Below, piece by piece: positions 26,075 to 27,710 of a stretch of 27,710 nt of DNA (positions are counted from its first letter, which is position 1; each line of letters opens with the position of its first letter). A model generated the notes under the pieces. It made no database searches and was not told the DNA's origin. It saw only the letters and a list, made by a program, of their open reading frames with translations. Made by a program: the position numbers and the translations under genes. Source of the DNA: Brachionus koreanus (Eukaryota; Rotifera; Eurotatoria; Ploima; Brachionidae); assembly GCA_016987375.1 (NCBI GenBank), contig PJRA01000114.1, forward strand, positions 1,353,739-1,381,448, read 5' to 3'.

Positions 26075-26146
26075 TCCGTGATAGTATAGTGGTGAGTATC
26101 CCCGCCTGTCACGCGGGAGACCGGGGTTCAATTCCCCGTCACGGAG
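26075..26146 (+). tRNA. tRNA-Asp(GTC)
   Basis: This 72-nt gene is identical to the copies at 17355-17426 and 23395-23466. It is followed by C then a T run. Its 3' flank (26147-26200) matches, inverted, the flank of the minus-strand copy. Confidence 0.97.
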
Positions 26147-26318
26147 CTTTTTTTTTACCATTAATACAATTAAAATTATTGTGAAGTAATAAGATTAAAA
26201 TTTTTTATTTTTAAATTTTAATGGTATTTTTAAAATAAAACAATTTTAATAAAAAAAATCTTTAATTAAAATTTAATTAAATAAATTAAAAAAAAATTTA
26301 CTATAGATTAAAAACAGA

Positions 26319-26390
26319 TCCCGCGTGGTCTAGTGGTTAGGATTTGACGCTCTCACCGTCAAGGCCCGGGTTCAATTCCCGGCACGGGAA
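26319..26390 (+). tRNA. tRNA-Glu(CTC)
   Basis: This 72-nt gene is identical to the minus-strand copies at 20440-20511 and 27192-27263, including the C6-A67 acceptor mismatch. It is followed by an AATTTTTTT terminator. It shares the ATC-type junction AGA|TCCC and the AAAATTTTT 3' flank with the other two copies. Confidence 0.96.
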
Positions 26391-26437
26391 AATTTTTTTG
26401 ACAAAAGAAGAAAGTAAAACTAATTTTTATTAGTTTT

Positions 26438-26560
26438 AGGTTTGCAAGTACGCTGCGGCTTGCCTGGCCAGTCTAGTATCGGTACATAGACTATCCGTTT
26501 TTTGACCGCTTATACGACCTGAAACGGTCTGGGCCACTACTATTAGTTCTGTTTTTTTTT
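26438..26560 (+). ncRNA. Candidate structured small RNA gene of unknown family
   Basis: This island is GC-rich against its surroundings: I count 51 G/C in 26441-26540, while neighbours are strongly AT. It can fold as hairpin GCAAG (26444-26448)/CTTGC (26459-26463). An outer stem TGGCC (26465-26469)/GGCCA (26532-26536) then encloses two hairpins, GTCTA (26471-26475)/TAGAC (26487-26491) and GACCG (26504-26508)/CGGTC (26525-26529). GTTTTTTG at 26497-26504 between the inner hairpins resembles an Sm site. T9 at 26552-26560 could end Pol III transcription. A 9-bp palindrome (26416-26437) lies just upstream. It matches none of the tRNA, 5S, U1, U2, U4, U5, U6 or 7SL patterns I know. It has no long open frame. 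The strand is inferred from the T tract. Confidence 0.4.
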
Positions 26561-26663
26561 AAAAATTATATAAGATTTTTTGATTTTAATAGAAAATTTT
26601 GATTTAAAAAAGAACAGTGACAATGAAAGAATCAGACAGTTTTTTGTTTTTTAAAATTTTGAA

Positions 26664-26735
26664 GCGTCAGTGGTGTAGCTGTTATCATTTTTGCCTTCCA
26701 AGCTGTAGATCCGGGTTCGACTCCCGGCTGACGTA
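26664..26735 (+). pseudogene. Decayed tRNA-Gly(TCC) copy
   Basis: It is alignable over 72 nt, without gaps, with the intact tRNA-Gly at 22552-22623, and shares TGAA just before it. Changes include the D-loop GG to TG, two non-pairing positions in the anticodon stem (TTTGC against GCTGT) and a G1-T72 wobble closing the acceptor stem. The anticodon TCC and the T arm remain. The damage is concentrated in paired positions, which marks a pseudogene or tRNA-derived element rather than a functional isodecoder. Confidence 0.75.
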
Positions 26736-27191
26736 ATTTTTGCTTTTTTATATTGCTTTGATTAAAGTCTAAGAACAAAAAAAAATGATCTAATTCATTT
26801 AGGTATTTTTTGGTTGAAAATTTACTCTTGTTTCGAATTTGGAATTGTTAAAATTGGTAAACAAAAAAATAGAAATAAATTTAAGGCTGCAAAACCTCTT
26901 TCCGAAAATTTTAATTTAGTTATGTGAATGCAGCTAAGTGCAAAATACAAAGTTGCATCAATAGTCAAGGTCTGCTGTGATAATGATTTGCAAAGTCTCT
27001 TAATTATGCTAAATTTGCCGAGTTTTACCGGAATTTTTATAATACAACTATAAATGTTGCACTATGTTTAATTCAGTTAAATTTTTTTTGACTTTTGAAA
27101 AACAAATACAGTAATTTTTAAAATTTTTTTCTGCTCTTAGTACAAAATTTTACGAATTAATCAATAAAATTGTAAAAAAGATAGAAAAATT
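26736..27191. other. Spacer between tRNA-Gly pseudogene and tRNA-Glu
   Basis: AT-rich DNA of slightly less biased composition, with short segments of mixed sequence around 26880-27060. I see no gene or repeat that I can name. Confidence 0.4.
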
Positions 27192-27263
27192 TTCCCGTGC
27201 CGGGAATTGAACCCGGGCCTTGACGGTGAGAGCGTCAAATCCTAACCACTAGACCACGCGGGA
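27192..27263 (-). tRNA. tRNA-Glu(CTC)
   Basis: This is a minus-strand copy identical to those at 20440-20511 and 26319-26390. It forms an inverted pair with the copy at 26319, about 0.8 kb away. It carries the same C6-A67 acceptor mismatch and a T-rich terminator on the minus strand. Confidence 0.96.
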
Positions 27264-27462
27264 TCTATTAATTCTAATATTAAATCTTAGCATCTTTTTT
27301 TAGATAACCATTCAGAGGATAAATAGATTTTTTTAATATTTACTATATTTTTTAGAGAGCTTTCTTTTTTTTTGGTTTAATTAGCATTATTTTAACATTT
27401 AAGAAAAAACTATTTTTATTCAACTTTAGTTTTCTTAGTTTTATTTAACTCTATTAACAGAT

Positions 27463-27645
27463 ATGAAACCATCAATTTTGAAAATGGTATTAATTTTTCT
27501 CGAAATCATTCTTACAACTTAAGAGGACATAACAAGTGTATTGTTAGAGAAGATGCGAAAAATCGTATGCAACGATATAATTTCTTGACAAACCGAATAG
27601 TTAATGTTTTGAATAGTCTTCCTCAGTACATCGTTTGGATTAATT
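27463..27645 (+). mobile_element. C-terminal piece of a CR1/Jockey-type LINE ORF2
   Basis: An open stretch of about 60 codons reads YETINFENGINFSRNHSY, then NLRGHNKC, REDAKNRMQRYNFLTNRIV and NVLNSLPQYIV before a stop at about 27643. INNFKINLDKW follows in a shifted frame. This is the usual end of CR1/Jockey-type ORF2 (RGH..K, FLTNRIVN, NSLP, F...LDKW). It is better preserved than the relic at 1141-1250 and may continue a copy that is truncated on its 5' side. Confidence 0.8.
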
Positions 27646-27710
27646 AATAACTTCAAAATTAACTTGGACAAATGGCTGAGGAACTAAAGTAATTTACTGC
27701 CATAGCTTCA

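Noticed and set aside
26438..26560. Reading the GC-rich island as 5S rRNA, U6 or a hammerhead ribozyme
   Set aside because: The internal control boxes and conserved blocks of 5S and U6 are absent, and the hammerhead core CTGATGA...GAAA is not present in the needed arrangement.
17355..27263. Regularly spaced identical segments as a CRISPR-like array
   Set aside because: The identical 72-mers are tRNA genes with unequal spacing and both orientations, in a eukaryotic context.

Overview
The window looks like nuclear DNA from a small-genome, AT-rich invertebrate animal. The support is a set of animal genes (HSF, PHTF, CLN3, PHYH, NRDE2, a group III secretory phospholipase A2 and a seven-transmembrane receptor) broken by very short GT-AG introns. 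Most of the introns I could place are 48-63 nt. There are also dispersed tRNA genes and decayed LINE and MITE-like elements. A monogonont rotifer or a similar lophotrochozoan would fit, but I cannot fix the taxon from sequence alone.

Layout. From 1 to about 16.9 kb and again at 18.3-19.8 kb, six genes all lie on the minus strand. They are NRDE2 (5' exon only, 1641-2973, running off the left edge), PHYH (4470-5459, intronless, with a peroxisomal PTS2 signal), HSF (5966-10225, 11 exons, about 646 aa), a group III PLA2 (11577-12434, 2 exons, signal peptide), PHTF (12528-16901, 13 exons including a 12-nt microexon, about 779 aa) and CLN3 (18305-19828, 4 exons, about 455 aa). In every multi-exon model except the truncated NRDE2 the splice phases close from ATG to stop, which strongly supports the models. 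The right third is gene-poor. It holds one intronless plus-strand receptor gene (24276-25526) and a scattered set of tRNA genes for Asp(GTC) x3, Glu(CTC) x3 and Gly(TCC) x1, plus a decayed Gly copy, on both strands.

Mobile-element debris fills introns and intergenic DNA. There is a 498-bp foldback MITE with TA ends in a PHTF intron and a probable older relative in the largest HSF intron. Several non-LTR retrotransposon ends are present, two of which (one at each end of the window) come from the same kind of ORF2 C-terminus. There is also a single hAT-like end and several palindromes.

The most unusual unexplained item is a GC-rich, foldable, T-tract-terminated stretch at about 26438-26560. 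It sits between a tRNA-Glu gene and a tRNA-Gly pseudogene and looks like an uncharacterised small RNA gene. The protein genes share no evident pathway; their common orientation looks incidental rather than operonic.
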